64,000 bases of DNA, taken from contig NZ_CP028941.1 of NCBI RefSeq assembly GCF_013307245.1, positions 1,798,001 through 1,862,000 on the forward strand, in the 5' to 3' direction. The DNA is from Polynucleobacter antarcticus. Its GTDB lineage: Bacteria > Pseudomonadota > Gammaproteobacteria > Burkholderiales > Burkholderiaceae. A model generated the notes under the pieces. That model saw only the letters and a list, made by a program, of their open reading frames with translations. It had not been told where the DNA came from and did no database searches. Below are positions 49,686 through 60,300 of the stretch, piece by piece (positions within the stretch are counted from its first letter, which is position 1; every line of letters begins with the position of its first letter). The position numbers were made by a program, and so were the translations under genes.

Positions 49686-50780
49686 TCAGCTAATACTAGC
49701 TTTAGCCGATTCGGCCCGTTGATTGCGCAAAGCTAGAGTGGCGTCGGACTCTACCCCCAAAGGCCATCCTGATAAATGGTGTTGGGCAATGTCATACATA
49801 GCATTAATCCACTCAGGGTTGTTATTTAAGCAGGGAATATAGCGGTAATCTTTTCCGCCATGCTCCAAGAAAATCTCACGCGCCTCCATAGCAATCTCTT
49901 CCAGTGTTTCTAGGCAGTCTGCCGGAAACCCTGGACAAAAAATATCGATACGCTCACAACCTTCCTTGCCCAGCTTTTCAATCGTCGGCGCAGTGTAAGG
50001 CTTCAACCATTCCGCTTTACCAAAACGCGATTGAAAGGTAACCCAATATTGTCCAGGCTCTAAGCCTAAAGCTTCGCCCAGTAAACGTCCTGATTTCAGA
50101 CACTCACAATGATAGGGATCCCCCTTCATTAAATTTCTCTTAGGCAGTCCGTGAAAAGACAGTACCAGTCGATCACCCTTTGCAAAATCGGGACGACCAT
50201 CTTTATCCCATGCACTTTGCACTTGATCCCGCAAAGCAGAGATGTAGGCGGGATGATCGTGATAATGCTTTACTAAACGCAGCTCTGGCTGATTACGCCA
50301 TGTTCCAAGCACCCGAAACACTTCATCAAAACTAGAGGCGGTGGTTGTCGCTGAATACTGTGGATAAAGTGGCAACAGCAGGAGACGCTCCATGCCTTGT
50401 GCTTGTAAGGCCTCTAGGGCTTGCTGGGTGGAAGGCTGTCCATAGCGCATCGCTAAATCAACTAAGACAAGCTGTCCATGATGAGCAAATTTTTCAGCCA
50501 ATTCTTTTGCTTGTAGACGCGAATAATGCATGAGAGGAGAACCTAATTTCGGTAACCAAATCGAAGCATATTTTTTTGCAGATGCGCCGCTACGAATCGG
50601 CAAAATAATGCCATTTAAAATGCACCACCAAATGATTCGAGGAATTTCTACAACACGTGGGTCGGATAAAAATTCCTTTAAATAGGATCTCACTGCCTTC
50701 GGCGTAGGGGCAGAAGGCGTGCCTAAATTAAGCAATAAAACAGCTGTCTTGGCAGGGCGTAGGTGAGGATTTTGATTCAA
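49686..50780 (-). CDS. hemH: Ferrochelatase
   Basis: Inserts ferrous iron into protoporphyrin IX, last step of heme synthesis. 364 residues. TAVLLLNLGTPSAPT lies near the N-terminus, LSFHGLPKRNL carries the conserved metal-binding His, and the CPGFPADCLETLEEI stretch with the conserved Glu follows. The start is TTG 50780; an in-frame stop lies a few codons upstream and the conserved segment begins at residue 10, so no ATG can serve. No ribosome binding site is visible. It lies 46 bases after hrcA. Confidence 0.95.
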   Translation of the reverse strand: MNQNPHLRPAKTAVLLLNLGTPSAPTPKAVRSYLKEFLSDPRVVEIPRIIWWCILNGIILPIRSGASAKKYASIWLPKLGSPLMHYSRLQAKELAEKFAHHGQLVLVDLAMRYGQPSTQQALEALQAQGMERLLLLPLYPQYSATTTASSFDEVFRVLGTWRNQPELRLVKHYHDHPAYISALRDQVQSAWDKDGRPDFAKGDRLVLSFHGLPKRNLMKGDPYHCECLKSGRLLGEALGLEPGQYWVTFQSRFGKAEWLKPYTAPTIEKLGKEGCERIDIFCPGFPADCLETLEEIAMEAREIFLEHGGKDYRYIPCLNNNPEWINAMYDIAQHHLSGWPLGVESDATLALRNQRAESAKASIS

Positions 50781-50826
50781 GGAAGTGCCGTTTTAAAAAA
50801 TAGAAAAATACATGGTACCGATATAT

Positions 50827-51837
50827 TTACGAACTCAATGCACCAGATAATAATTTAGAAGTGATATCCACAATTGGAATCACACGGTCATAGGCCATTC
50901 GTGTAGGGCCTATGACCCCTAAAGTACCGACAATTTGTCCATCCACACTATAAGGTGCACTGATTACCGCTAAATCTTCATAGGGAAGTAAATCGCTTTC
51001 GCCACCTATAAAGATTTGAATACCGTCTGCATGACTGGAAACATCTAATAACTGCATCAGCACAGACTTTTGCTCCAACATGTCAAACATCTTACGCAAC
51101 TTATCTAAATTGGTACTCAGGTCACCGACATTCAGTAAGCGACGTTCGCCAGATAAGAGCATATCGCCTTGACCCATACCGTAATCACTCACGCCACTGT
51201 GCAGTGCCAATGTCATCAATCCTGAAATATCACTACGCAAAGTATCTAGGTCAGAGGCAAGATGTGCTCGAACCTGAGCGAAACTCTTCCCCGCAAACTG
51301 GGCATTGATGTAATTGCCCGCCTCGATTAGTTGGCTCGGCGAGTAATCCTGTGTTGTGGGAAGAATGCGATTCTGTACATCTCCCTCAGGCGTCACCATG
51401 ATCAACAAAATCTTACCTTCGCCCAGCCGTAAAAACTCAATATGCTTAAAAACCTGAGCCCGCTTAGGCGTCATGACAACCCCGGCAAAATGGGTCAAAT
51501 TAGACAAAATCTGTGCAGCAGAGTTCATGACTCTCTGCGGTGAATCTGGCAAAAGCCCTTTTTCCATCTCACGAGCGGCAATTTCCTCTAGGGGACGAAC
51601 GGTGACCATCGTATCGACAAAAAGGCGATAGCCCCGCGGCGTCGGAATTCGTCCAGCAGAAGTATGGGGGCTAGTCACTAGGCCCATGTCCTCTAAATCT
51701 GCCATGACATTGCGAATAGTGGCGGCAGAAAGGTCCAATCCCGAGAACCTGGAAAGGGTGCGCGAGCCAATAGGCTGACCCTCCTCGATATATCGCTCGA
51801 TGAGGGTTTTTAGTAAGGCGCGGGAACGATCGTCCAT
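50827..51837 (-). CDS. hrcA: Heat-inducible transcriptional repressor HrcA
   Basis: Repressor of class I heat-shock genes that binds CIRCE operators, usually at groESL; 336 residues. The N-terminal winged helix is visible as [35 protein letters not shown] sequence in short segments ([30 protein letters not shown]). The C-terminal GAF-like domain ends with [23 protein letters not shown] lies 10 nt before the ATG. No CIRCE element was found in this window, so its targets lie elsewhere. Confidence 0.96.
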   Translation of the reverse strand: MDDRSRALLKTLIERYIEEGQPIGSRTLSRFSGLDLSAATIRNVMADLEDMGLVTSPHTSAGRIPTPRGYRLFVDTMVTVRPLEEIAAREMEKGLLPDSPQRVMNSAAQILSNLTHFAGVVMTPKRAQVFKHIEFLRLGEGKILLIMVTPEGDVQNRILPTTQDYSPSQLIEAGNYINAQFAGKSFAQVRAHLASDLDTLRSDISGLMTLALHSGVSDYGMGQGDMLLSGERRLLNVGDLSTNLDKLRKMFDMLEQKSVLMQLLDVSSHADGIQIFIGGESDLLPYEDLAVISAPYSVDGQIVGTLGVIGPTRMAYDRVIPIVDITSKLLSGALSS

Positions 51838-51847
51838 AGTGGAAGGG

Positions 51848-51868
51848 ATTTTATGCGTATGGTTTAAT
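51848..51868. promoter_or_regulatory. hrcA and nadK divergent -10 elements
   Basis: On the + strand TGG-TTTAAT (51860-51868) is an extended -10 placed 6 nt before the nadK ATG. On the - strand TAAAAT (51853-51848) is 10 nt before the hrcA ATG. Both imply no or very short leaders. Confidence 0.45.
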
Positions 51869-51874
51869 CGTTAT

Positions 51875-52780
51875 ATGTTAAGCCCATCCTCAAATTCCAT
51901 CAAAAAGGCATTTCGCCGGGTTGCCCTGGTTGGCAAATATCAGGCTGATGGGATGCAAGAACGCCTCAATGACCTTGCCAAACTCCTTTCAGAGCAGGGG
52001 TGTGAGGTATTTATTGAGGCTGCGACTGCCAGTCATCTTGGTTTGACTGCTCGCCCTATCAAAACAATTGAGCAATTTACAGGCGCAATCGATTTAGCGG
52101 TAGTGTTGGGGGGTGATGGCACGATACTAGGAATTGGGCGCCAATTAGCCGGTAGTGGCGTCCCATTGGTCGGCATCAATATGGGTCGACTGGGTTATAT
52201 GACCGATATTCCCATTCAGCAGGTTCAAACCATACTTCCTCAAATTATTGCGGGAGACTATGAGGCCGACACCAGAACTTTGCTCGATGCCGTAGTACTT
52301 CGTAAGCAGCAAGAAATTAATCGTGCCCTTGCTCTTAACGACGTCGTAGTCAATCGCTCTGGAATTTCCGGGATGGTGGAGCTTGCAGTCCGTGTCAATG
52401 GCTCTTTTATGTACAACCAAAGGTCTGACGGATTGATCGTATCTACTCCGACCGGATCGACTGCTTATGCGCTTTCTGCAGGTGGGCCCATCTTGCATCC
52501 GCGCGTCGCGGGTCTTTTGCTGGTACCAATTGCACCTCACGCTTTGTCTAATCGCCCTATTGTTTTGCCAGAGGATATCGTGGTGAATATTGAAGTAGTT
52601 GAGGGTAAAGAAGTGATCGTGAACTTTGATATGCAATCGCAAACGCATTTACAAGCAGGCGATATCATTCAAGTATGCCAATCTGACAAAACCATTACCC
52701 TACTTCATCCTTGCGGTCACAGTGACTACAAGACCTTGCGAGAAAAGTTACATTGGAACGAGTATCCATCGACATTTTGA
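51875..52780 (+). CDS. nadK: NAD kinase
   Basis: Phosphorylates NAD to NADP; 301 residues from ATG 51875. The GGDGT motif in VLGGDGTILGIGRQ, INMGRLGYMTD and the SGISGMVELAVRVNG and TPTGSTAYALSAGGPI segments are family signatures. Frames starting earlier lie inside hrcA on the other strand. recN follows 26 bases later; grpE-nadK-recN clustering is common in proteobacteria. Confidence 0.97.
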   Translation: MLSPSSNSIKKAFRRVALVGKYQADGMQERLNDLAKLLSEQGCEVFIEAATASHLGLTARPIKTIEQFTGAIDLAVVLGGDGTILGIGRQLAGSGVPLVGINMGRLGYMTDIPIQQVQTILPQIIAGDYEADTRTLLDAVVLRKQQEINRALALNDVVVNRSGISGMVELAVRVNGSFMYNQRSDGLIVSTPTGSTAYALSAGGPILHPRVAGLLLVPIAPHALSNRPIVLPEDIVVNIEVVEGKEVIVNFDMQSQTHLQAGDIIQVCQSDKTITLLHPCGHSDYKTLREKLHWNEYPSTF

Positions 52781-52792
52781 TGTCGAATTTTT

Positions 52793-52801
52793 TGGTACGC
52801 T
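52793..52801 (+). promoter_or_regulatory. Possible recN -10 element, 5 nt from the start codon
   Basis: TGG-TACGCT ends at 52801, 5 nt before the recN ATG at 52807. It resembles an extended -10 but the hexamer is a weak match. No LexA box was recognised in the short gap. Confidence 0.3.
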
Positions 52802-52806
52802 AAAGC

Positions 52807-54477
52807 ATGCTGCAAACTCTCTCACTCCGTGACTTTGTCATTGTTGATCAATTAGAGCTCGACTTTGCCTCTGGATTTACTGTTCTCACTGGTGAAACCG
52901 GTGCTGGTAAATCAATCCTATTAGATGCACTAGGTCTTGTACTAGGAGAGCGTGCGGATAGCAGTCAAATTCGTGAAGGTAGCCAGCGTGCAGAGATTAG
53001 TGCTCTGTTTAGCATCGCGTCCGCTCAGCTTAGCCAGCTCAATCATTGGCTAGATGAGCAAGGTTTTCCAGTTGAAGAAGAGGGAAAACATCTTCTTCTC
53101 AAAAGAACCATTGAGCTCAATGGCCGAAGCCGCGCTTTTATCAATGGTAGCGTCGCCACCCTCGCACAATTGCGTGAAGCTGGCGATCAATTAGTTGACA
53201 TCCATGGGCAGCATGCCCATCAATTACTCCTCAAGGGAGGCGCGCAACGTGATCTGCTAGATCGCCATGCTAACCACCTAACGCTCGTTGGTGAAGTAGC
53301 GCAATCCTTTAAAGCGCTCAATGACTCTCGCCGACGACTAGCGCAAGCAGAAAATGCGGGGCAAGATATTGAACGAGAGCGCGAACGTCTCGAATGGCAA
53401 ATGGAAGAATTAACTGAGCTGTCGCCTCAGGAGGGTGAATGGCTTACTGTTCAAAGCGAGCATGCTCGCCTCGCTAATGGTGCCAAGATTCTTGGTGGCT
53501 GCCAGGAAACGATTGACACATTAAGCGAAGCAGAAAACTCTGTTGAATCCACCCTCTCTAAAGCAAGTAACAATATGAGTGCGTTGGCAGAGCATGACCC
53601 TGCGCTTCGTGAGATCAGCCAAGCGCTAGAATCAGCTCAAATTCAGGTAGATGAAGCGGCCCATCAACTCAATCGCTATTTACAAAAATTAGAGTTAGAT
53701 CCAGCGCGCTTAAGCCAAGTAGAGGAGCGGATGCAGGCATTGCATAGTGCGGCTAGAAAATATCGTGTTGAGGCTGATTACTTACCTAACTTATTGAATG
53801 AAACAGCTGAGCGCTTAGATGCACTGACCGCCTCTCAAAATATTGAGGCGCTCCGAAATCAGGTGAAACAGCAAGAAGTTACTTACCTTAAGCTAGGTAA
53901 ACAACTCACCCAAAAGCGGACTAAAGCAGCGACTGAATTAGGCGCCCTAGTGACAGCTGCCATGCAGGATCTGTCGATGGCTGGCGGTCAGCTTGAAATT
54001 GCCCTACTCCCCTTAAATGAAGGCGGTATGCATGGCCTAGAGCAAATTGACTTTTTGGTTGCCGGTCATGCTGGTAGCACTCCCCGCCCTCTCGCCAAAG
54101 TAGCCTCCGGTGGGGAGTTAGCTCGCATCAGCTTGGCTATTAGCGTCATCACTAGCAAAGCCTCATTCACCCCCACGCTAATATTTGATGAAGTAGATGC
54201 AGGTATTGGGGGTGCTGTTGCAGAGACTGTTGGAAAGTTACTGCGTCAGCTAGGTGAGTCACATCAAATACTATGCGTCACCCATTTGCCGCAAGTATCT
54301 GCACAAGGCAACCATCACCTGAAGGTCACCAAATCCCAAAGTGGCAACAAAACACTCTCGCAAGTAAGTCCTCTCGGAAGAGCAGAGCGCGTAGAAGAAA
54401 TTGCCCGTATGCTCGGTGGCGCTACGATCACTGATACCACCCGTCGTCATGCCCGTGAATTACTTGAGCAAAACTAA
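52807..54477 (+). CDS. recN: DNA repair protein RecN
   Basis: SMC-like ATPase acting in double-strand break repair; 556 residues. Walker A GETGAGKS at 29-36, Q-loop and DIHGQHAHQLLL segment near 135, a long central coiled coil (about 170-390), ABC signature ASGGELARISLA and Walker B LIFDEVDAGIGG. Normal family length and order. It converges on glnE. Confidence 0.97.
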   Translation: MLQTLSLRDFVIVDQLELDFASGFTVLTGETGAGKSILLDALGLVLGERADSSQIREGSQRAEISALFSIASAQLSQLNHWLDEQGFPVEEEGKHLLLKRTIELNGRSRAFINGSVATLAQLREAGDQLVDIHGQHAHQLLLKGGAQRDLLDRHANHLTLVGEVAQSFKALNDSRRRLAQAENAGQDIERERERLEWQMEELTELSPQEGEWLTVQSEHARLANGAKILGGCQETIDTLSEAENSVESTLSKASNNMSALAEHDPALREISQALESAQIQVDEAAHQLNRYLQKLELDPARLSQVEERMQALHSAARKYRVEADYLPNLLNETAERLDALTASQNIEALRNQVKQQEVTYLKLGKQLTQKRTKAATELGALVTAAMQDLSMAGGQLEIALLPLNEGGMHGLEQIDFLVAGHAGSTPRPLAKVASGGELARISLAISVITSKASFTPTLIFDEVDAGIGGAVAETVGKLLRQLGESHQILCVTHLPQVSAQGNHHLKVTKSQSGNKTLSQVSPLGRAERVEEIARMLGGATITDTTRRHARELLEQN

Positions 54478-54479
54478 AA

Positions 54480-54498
54480 CGCTATCTAATAGCGAGGT
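54480..54498 (-). terminator. Terminator hairpin between recN and glnE
   Basis: CGCTAT-CTA-ATAGCG (54480-54494). Read on the - strand it is followed by TTTTAGTTTT, suiting termination of glnE; on the + strand it is followed by only a short T run. Confidence 0.6.
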
Positions 54499-57312
54499 TT
54501 AAATGTTGGAGGGTGCATGAAAAATACTCTCCCAGATACTCAGGACTGCCTCTCTTGCACTCACTAAGTCGGGCTCTGTATTCAAAGCGACCCTTGTCTT
54601 ATCGGCTCCATCTAAACGCAAACGGTGTTGCCGTGCTCTTAACAGTCGATAGGCATCACCCACTCCTTGAGCGATCTCAGCCTCTATTAATCCTACCTCG
54701 CTAGCAATGCGCAATAGGGCGATATTTCCGAGATTGCCAATGAGCTGCGGGAATTGATGAGAGTAAGCAAGCACCAAAAATTGCACAATAAATTCAATGT
54801 CCACCATACCACCAGCATCATGCTTCAAATCAAACTCAGGGCTTAAATTAGGATGACCCGCATGCACTTTACGACGCATCTCTAAAATCTCACTGCGTAA
54901 TGCATCGATATTACGCTTCTGACTGAGCACCTCAAAGCGGACCTCATCAAAGTATGATCCAAGCAATGTATTGCCAGCAGAAAACCGGGCACGTGTCAGC
55001 GCTTGATGCTCCCACACCCAAGCTGCGTTATCTCCCTCGCGCAATTGATACCGCTTAAAAGCATCTGCATTGGTTACTAAAAATCCTGCAGAACCATTAG
55101 GTCGTAAGCGAGTATCGATTTCAAATAAACTACCGGCAGAGGTATAACTGGTTAACCAATTAATCATGCGCTTCGCTAAAAGCGCATAAATTTCTTGAGC
55201 GGCATAATCTGTTTCCTCAGCTTGATACAAAAAGACTAAGTCAAGATCTGAGGCATACCCTAATTCTTTACCCCCTAACTTGCCATAAGAGATCAATGCA
55301 AATGGCACATCCATCGTTACAGATAAATTAAATTTTAATGCCACACTAGGCCAGACACGTTCAAAGGTCGTTTGCAATATAAGGTCTGCTAACGCAGATA
55401 AATGATCACTCACTTTTTCGACCGATAGGGCTTGTTCAACCCCCACACCTAAATCAGCCAATAAGGTAATGAAGGTTTCAGTGTGATGGGTAACACGCAA
55501 GATATCCATAGCCTGCTCAGACCCATCGCCATCTGCCATGATGTCGTCAAGACGCATGTCTAAGGTGCTCTTGACCTCCCGCCAATATTCCTCAGGTTGC
55601 TCAATTAATGTTTTTTCAGTACGGGAGTTCAGTAAATAATCGAGTAAATGCGGGTGTCTCGTTAAATACTCAGCACCCCATTGAGAAGCCTTGAGTAAGG
55701 CCAAAACATTGTGCAACGCTTTAGGATACTCAGACAAAATAGACAGGTAGGCGCTACGCCGTGCAATGGCCTCCAACAAATCAAAGAAGCGGAGTAAAGC
55801 AATGTCCACATCACCAGGAATATCATCCACTTGCAAACGATCCGCAGCCTGATGAATCAGATTGTTGAACGTTAATCTATTTTTTTCAGATAATTGTTTT
55901 TGTCTAGGGCTTTCTAGCCAAGCTAACCAGCGAGAGAGCGCCATCGGAAAAATCACCTTGTCAGGCTCCCATCCTGCCGGTAATGCAGTGTTATCTAGGC
56001 GAGCGTTATCGTCTAATACAAATGCCTTTTCAAATAACTGAGCTACGGTTGACTGATGCCGGTCAAGCTCACTTAAAAAAGTTGCTAGATCTTGATGTTC
56101 ATCAGGCCCCACCATACTCAATGCTAAGCGTGAACGGGTCGCATCATCCTCAGGTAGGTAGTGGGTTTGTTGGTCTTCCCAAACCTGAATACGGTGCTCT
56201 AAGCGTCTTAAGAAAATATAAGCTGCTTTTAAAGCATCTACCTCTTGGGCTGACAAAATCTCTTGACGCTTCACTAGCTCAAGCACTTCTAAGGTGGGTC
56301 GAATTCGAAAACGCGGATCTGTTCCGCCACGCATTAATTGAAACATTTGCGCTAAAAATTCGATCTCGCGAATGCCACCTCGGCCCAACTTAATATCTTT
56401 AGAGCGGCCATGATGATTGGATGAGCGTTTTTCTGCTTCATGCTGAATCTGGGCATGTAAGTCCCGAATGGAGGCAATCACACCATAATCTAAGTGGCGT
56501 CGATAAACAAAAGGACGAATCAATTGCTCGAGTTCTTTTTCACAATAAGAAAAAGTAGGTGAGCTTTGATCTGGCGCAATTAATCTACCTTTGATCCAGG
56601 CATAACGCTCCCACTCCCTACCTTGAACCATTAAGTACTCTTCTAGCATATCTAGACTGCAGACTAGGGGGCCAGAGTCACCATTGGGTCGTAAGCGCAT
56701 GTCTACACGAAATACAAAACCATTCGCATCGAGTTCGGCTAGTAACTTAATTAAGCGCTTCCCCATGCGGGTAAACCACTCCTGATGAGACAAACTTTTG
56801 GGCCCTTCTTGGGTCTCGCCCTCATGCTCATAGAGAAAGATTAAATCAATATCTGAAGATAGATTGAGCTCAAAACCCCCCAACTTGCCCATGCCGACGA
56901 CCATCAGCGGCATCTCTATTTTAGTAACCTGGCTCCAAGGTAATCCAAAACGCTTCTTGAGATCCTCGCGAATGTAGGCAATGGAAACGTTGACTGCTTC
57001 CTGGGCAAAATAGCTAAGGGCGTGAGTGACCTCATGTAAGTCAGCCAGCTTATTGAGATCCCGTAAGGCAACCCACAGCATTAGCCGCTGTCTAGCCAGG
57101 CGGAGATCAGCCATAAACTGGGACTCATCCTGAATTTCCACGCCTAAAGCCAATTGACAAGGGCTTAATAACGCTTGAATACCCTGAAGATCTACCCTTT
57201 GGGTGCTTTTGCTACTGAGCCAATCTATCCAATCTGGCTGTGCATTCAGCCAGCGCTGCGCGTAGGTTGAGTGTTTCTTTAGAAAGTCAATTTGGCTTGG
57301 AAAATCCGTCAT
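54499..57312 (-). CDS. glnE: Bifunctional glutamine synthetase adenylyltransferase / adenylyl-removing enzyme
   Basis: Controls glutamine synthetase by adding or removing AMP in response to PII; 937 residues, close to E. coli GlnE (946). Two nucleotidyltransferase domains are visible: N-terminal (de-adenylylating) GMGKLGGFELNLSSDIDLIF with D154 and D156, and C-terminal (adenylylating) YGKLGGKELGYASDLDLVF with K678, D689 and D691. TAAGAT lies 6 nt before the ATG and no Shine-Dalgarno is seen. It diverges from the yhdP-like gene. Confidence 0.97.
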   Translation of the reverse strand: MTDFPSQIDFLKKHSTYAQRWLNAQPDWIDWLSSKSTQRVDLQGIQALLSPCQLALGVEIQDESQFMADLRLARQRLMLWVALRDLNKLADLHEVTHALSYFAQEAVNVSIAYIREDLKKRFGLPWSQVTKIEMPLMVVGMGKLGGFELNLSSDIDLIFLYEHEGETQEGPKSLSHQEWFTRMGKRLIKLLAELDANGFVFRVDMRLRPNGDSGPLVCSLDMLEEYLMVQGREWERYAWIKGRLIAPDQSSPTFSYCEKELEQLIRPFVYRRHLDYGVIASIRDLHAQIQHEAEKRSSNHHGRSKDIKLGRGGIREIEFLAQMFQLMRGGTDPRFRIRPTLEVLELVKRQEILSAQEVDALKAAYIFLRRLEHRIQVWEDQQTHYLPEDDATRSRLALSMVGPDEHQDLATFLSELDRHQSTVAQLFEKAFVLDDNARLDNTALPAGWEPDKVIFPMALSRWLAWLESPRQKQLSEKNRLTFNNLIHQAADRLQVDDIPGDVDIALLRFFDLLEAIARRSAYLSILSEYPKALHNVLALLKASQWGAEYLTRHPHLLDYLLNSRTEKTLIEQPEEYWREVKSTLDMRLDDIMADGDGSEQAMDILRVTHHTETFITLLADLGVGVEQALSVEKVSDHLSALADLILQTTFERVWPSVALKFNLSVTMDVPFALISYGKLGGKELGYASDLDLVFLYQAEETDYAAQEIYALLAKRMINWLTSYTSAGSLFEIDTRLRPNGSAGFLVTNADAFKRYQLREGDNAAWVWEHQALTRARFSAGNTLLGSYFDEVRFEVLSQKRNIDALRSEILEMRRKVHAGHPNLSPEFDLKHDAGGMVDIEFIVQFLVLAYSHQFPQLIGNLGNIALLRIASEVGLIEAEIAQGVGDAYRLLRARQHRLRLDGADKTRVALNTEPDLVSAREAVLSIWESIFHAPSNI

Positions 57313-57318
57313 TTCTCT

Positions 57319-57324
57319 ATCTTA
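57319..57324 (-). promoter_or_regulatory. glnE -10 element, 6 nt from the start codon
   Basis: TAAGAT (57324-57319) followed by 6 nt and the glnE ATG. No -35 hexamer or NtrC/sigma-54 site was recognised in the 78-base gap. Confidence 0.4.
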
Positions 57325-57377
57325 ATCTGACTGTGGAGCGAAATCCTAGAAGCTGGGTACCCACCCAATAGCTGAAG

Positions 57378-57383
57378 GATAAT
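57378..57383 (+). promoter_or_regulatory. Possible -10 element of the yhdP-like gene
   Basis: GATAAT lies 7 nt before the ATG at 57391. The intervening AGGGG could alternatively act as a close-set ribosome binding site. Confidence 0.3.
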
Positions 57384-57390
57384 AGGGGCC

Positions 57391-60300
57391 ATGCTTCGAA
57401 ACTTCCTCCGAACTCGCCTGCAGACCGCACTTCAAAAACATCCCCAGGATAACCGCGGTCAGTGGCGCAAACGCGCACTCATTCTTGTTGGGATTACTTT
57501 AGTTTTTTTTATTGTGGGGCACCTCAGCGTACGATTTATTTTATGGCCCCAAATTGAAAAATCAAAAACTACCGTAGAAAAATTAATCAGTACTCGACTA
57601 GGTGCGGATATCACCATGGATCATTTGCAAGTCTCTTGGACTGGCATGCGCCCCGAATTTGTCATTGAGGGACTGAGGATCAATAGCTCCAGCGACTCAT
57701 CCACAGCCCCACCACTCTTCATTAAAAATATAAGCGGCCAGCTCAGCTGGCTCTCTCTGTATCACTTAGCGCCGTACTTTCATGAAATTCATGCTGATAA
57801 TATTGAACTTTATGCGCAGCGCGACGCGAAGGGAATAATTTCAGTAGCTAGTATTCCTATTCATAGTAAAGCCAATGATTTATCTACGGAAAATTGGTTG
57901 TTTAGTCAAAATGACATTCAAATCAAAAACGCTAAGCTATTTTGGGAGGATCAAAAGAGTCGCAAGCTTAAAACAGTTATTGATGTTCAACACTTTAATT
58001 TTACAAATGGTGTTCGCCAGCATCAAGGTGAGCTCAATGTCCTGACACCTTGGAGTCCAAGCCCGATCAAGGTCCAGGCTGATTTTGTTCATCATCTTGG
58101 TGGTCAAGCTGGAAATTGGCGCGATTGGATTGGTAGCTTTACTTGGGACGTATCTGATCTGAATCTTAGTCAAATCTCCAAGGATATTTCTCTCCGGCCA
58201 AACGAATTAAGTGGACAACTCACTTCTCAAGGAACTATTCAGCTTGCGAATGGTAAGGCAAATGGTGGGCAAATGTATTTGACTGCTGACCGCCTCAGGA
58301 TTCAACTCAATAAGAATGTAAACGCTGTTGAATTCGGCAGAATTGAAACAAATCTGGTTCAGGAAATACAGGGAGGGCTCAATTCAATCACCACCAAAAC
58401 ATTAGCTTGGCGGGGTATGGATACACAAAGCACCAAACCCTTGGATCAATTAAGTCCCATTACTTTTCGCTGGCGCACCCCAGAGGCTGGCCAAGAAATT
58501 AATGCCTTTGGCGTCTCATCTCCCAAAGTTTCGCTGGAGGATATCGCTCTATTTGCACTGAACCTTCCCCTGCCAAAGAAGATTCATCAATGGATTAAGG
58601 CTGCAGATGCTGATGGGGAACTAGAAAATCTCGAAATCAATTGGTCTGAGAGTAAATCCGCATTAGCAGCTCTCCCACTGCCAGGAAATTGGTTTTCTTC
58701 CAATAAATTAGATTTCAATGTGAGTGCAAAGCTCAATGATATTGGCTTCAAGAGCATAAACCCGTCGATGCCTTCGGTTTCGCATCTGACCGGTAACCTC
58801 ACTAGCAATCAAAAACAGGGTAGCCTGACTGTTGATGCCGTTAATCTTGAGCTGGAGATGCGCAATTTTTTATCAGCTCCACAAACTAAATTTGATAGCG
58901 TTAAAGGTGACCTTAGCTGGGCTCAGCAAAAAGGGGGTTGGCTCATTAATGCTAAACAAGTGCAATTAAGTAACTCAGAAATCACTACTAATTTTGATCT
59001 AAGCTATTTAATGGCTGGCCCAAAGCAACCTGACCAGATGACTCTTGATATGGAATTTATCAAAACCAAACTTGCGACTATTCACCGCTATCTTCCAGTG
59101 GGCATAGACAAAGATATACGGCAATACATCAGCAAAGCTTTTGAATCGGGAGAGATACAAAAAGGCTCGCTTCACATTAAAGGGAATGTAGATCAGATCC
59201 CATTCTCACCGGGTAGCGTTGGTGAGTTCACTTTACATCTGCCGATTTCAGGGGCAACTTATAAGGCAGCACCCTTAATGCCAACTAAAGAAGGTATTTG
59301 GTCTGCGTTTACAAATATCAATGGTACTGTTGATATGAAACAGTCTGCTTTGGATGTATCTATTGATAATGCAACTTATAAAAAAGTAGTTCTTTCTAAC
59401 ATGACTGCGCAAGTTCCTAATGTCAGCGCAAAGCAAGCTCAGCTTCTCATCAATGGCCTGGTAGCAGGCGATGGCTCACAAATAATGGAATATTTAGCCA
59501 GATCTCCAGTCGGTGTGCAACAACCTAGTATAGCAAAAAATCTCTCAGTGATAGGTCCAGTCAATATTGACCTCGGATTAAAAATTCCACTCTCAGGAAA
59601 CGAGGGGGCTAATGTAGATGCCAAGCTCACATTACCTGGAAACAAGGTGCAATGGGCAAAAATGCCCCCGTTAGAAAATCTGAAAGGTACGATCCGCATT
59701 ACTGAAAAAAATCCTGAGTTTGAGGATATCACTGCAAGCTTCCTTGGCGGAGATATCAAGATCGCAAGTGCAACTAGTACCCCAGATAATTCCAGCTTCA
59801 ACATCAGTGGCACTGCAAATTCCAGCTTCCTTAAAGCCTATATCGCTAACAATTATTGGTCACAGCTCAATTCAGCCTTACTCAATAGTATGAGTGGGTC
59901 AGCTAAATATGATGGCTCGGTTAACTTCAATGCATTAGGCAGCCAAACAAATCTGAAGATCGATTTACGCAACTGGGCTAGCTCGGCGCCAGCGCCTGCT
60001 AATAAGCTATCCGGAACCGCAATGCTAGGGCAATTTAACCATCGCACATTCCCTACTACTAAGTCAAATTTGGTGCGTGCAGATTGGTCCCTTAAGCTGG
60101 GTGATGAGTACTCTTTACAAGGAAACGTAGATAGCAGCGGTAGTTATAGAAATGCTATTGGAATTGGTTCTGTCTTAGGTATTCCCCAACAAGGCTTGGC
60201 AATTAACTTTGCAAGTAAGGAATTTAATCTCGACACTTGGATCGACTTTATCGGCTCAGACAAACCTAAAAATAACAATTTGGCATTAAAAGACACCGAA

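Noticed and set aside
50820-51900. CIRCE operator near hrcA
   Set aside because: No TTAGCACTC or GAGTGCTAA-like inverted repeat was found around hrcA, grpE, dnaK or dnaJ.
52145-52648. 167-codon frame antisense to nadK
   Set aside because: Opposite a conserved gene, with no start signal or domain resemblance.
55983-56393. 136-codon frame antisense to glnE
   Set aside because: Lies within a full-length glnE; no recognisable motif.
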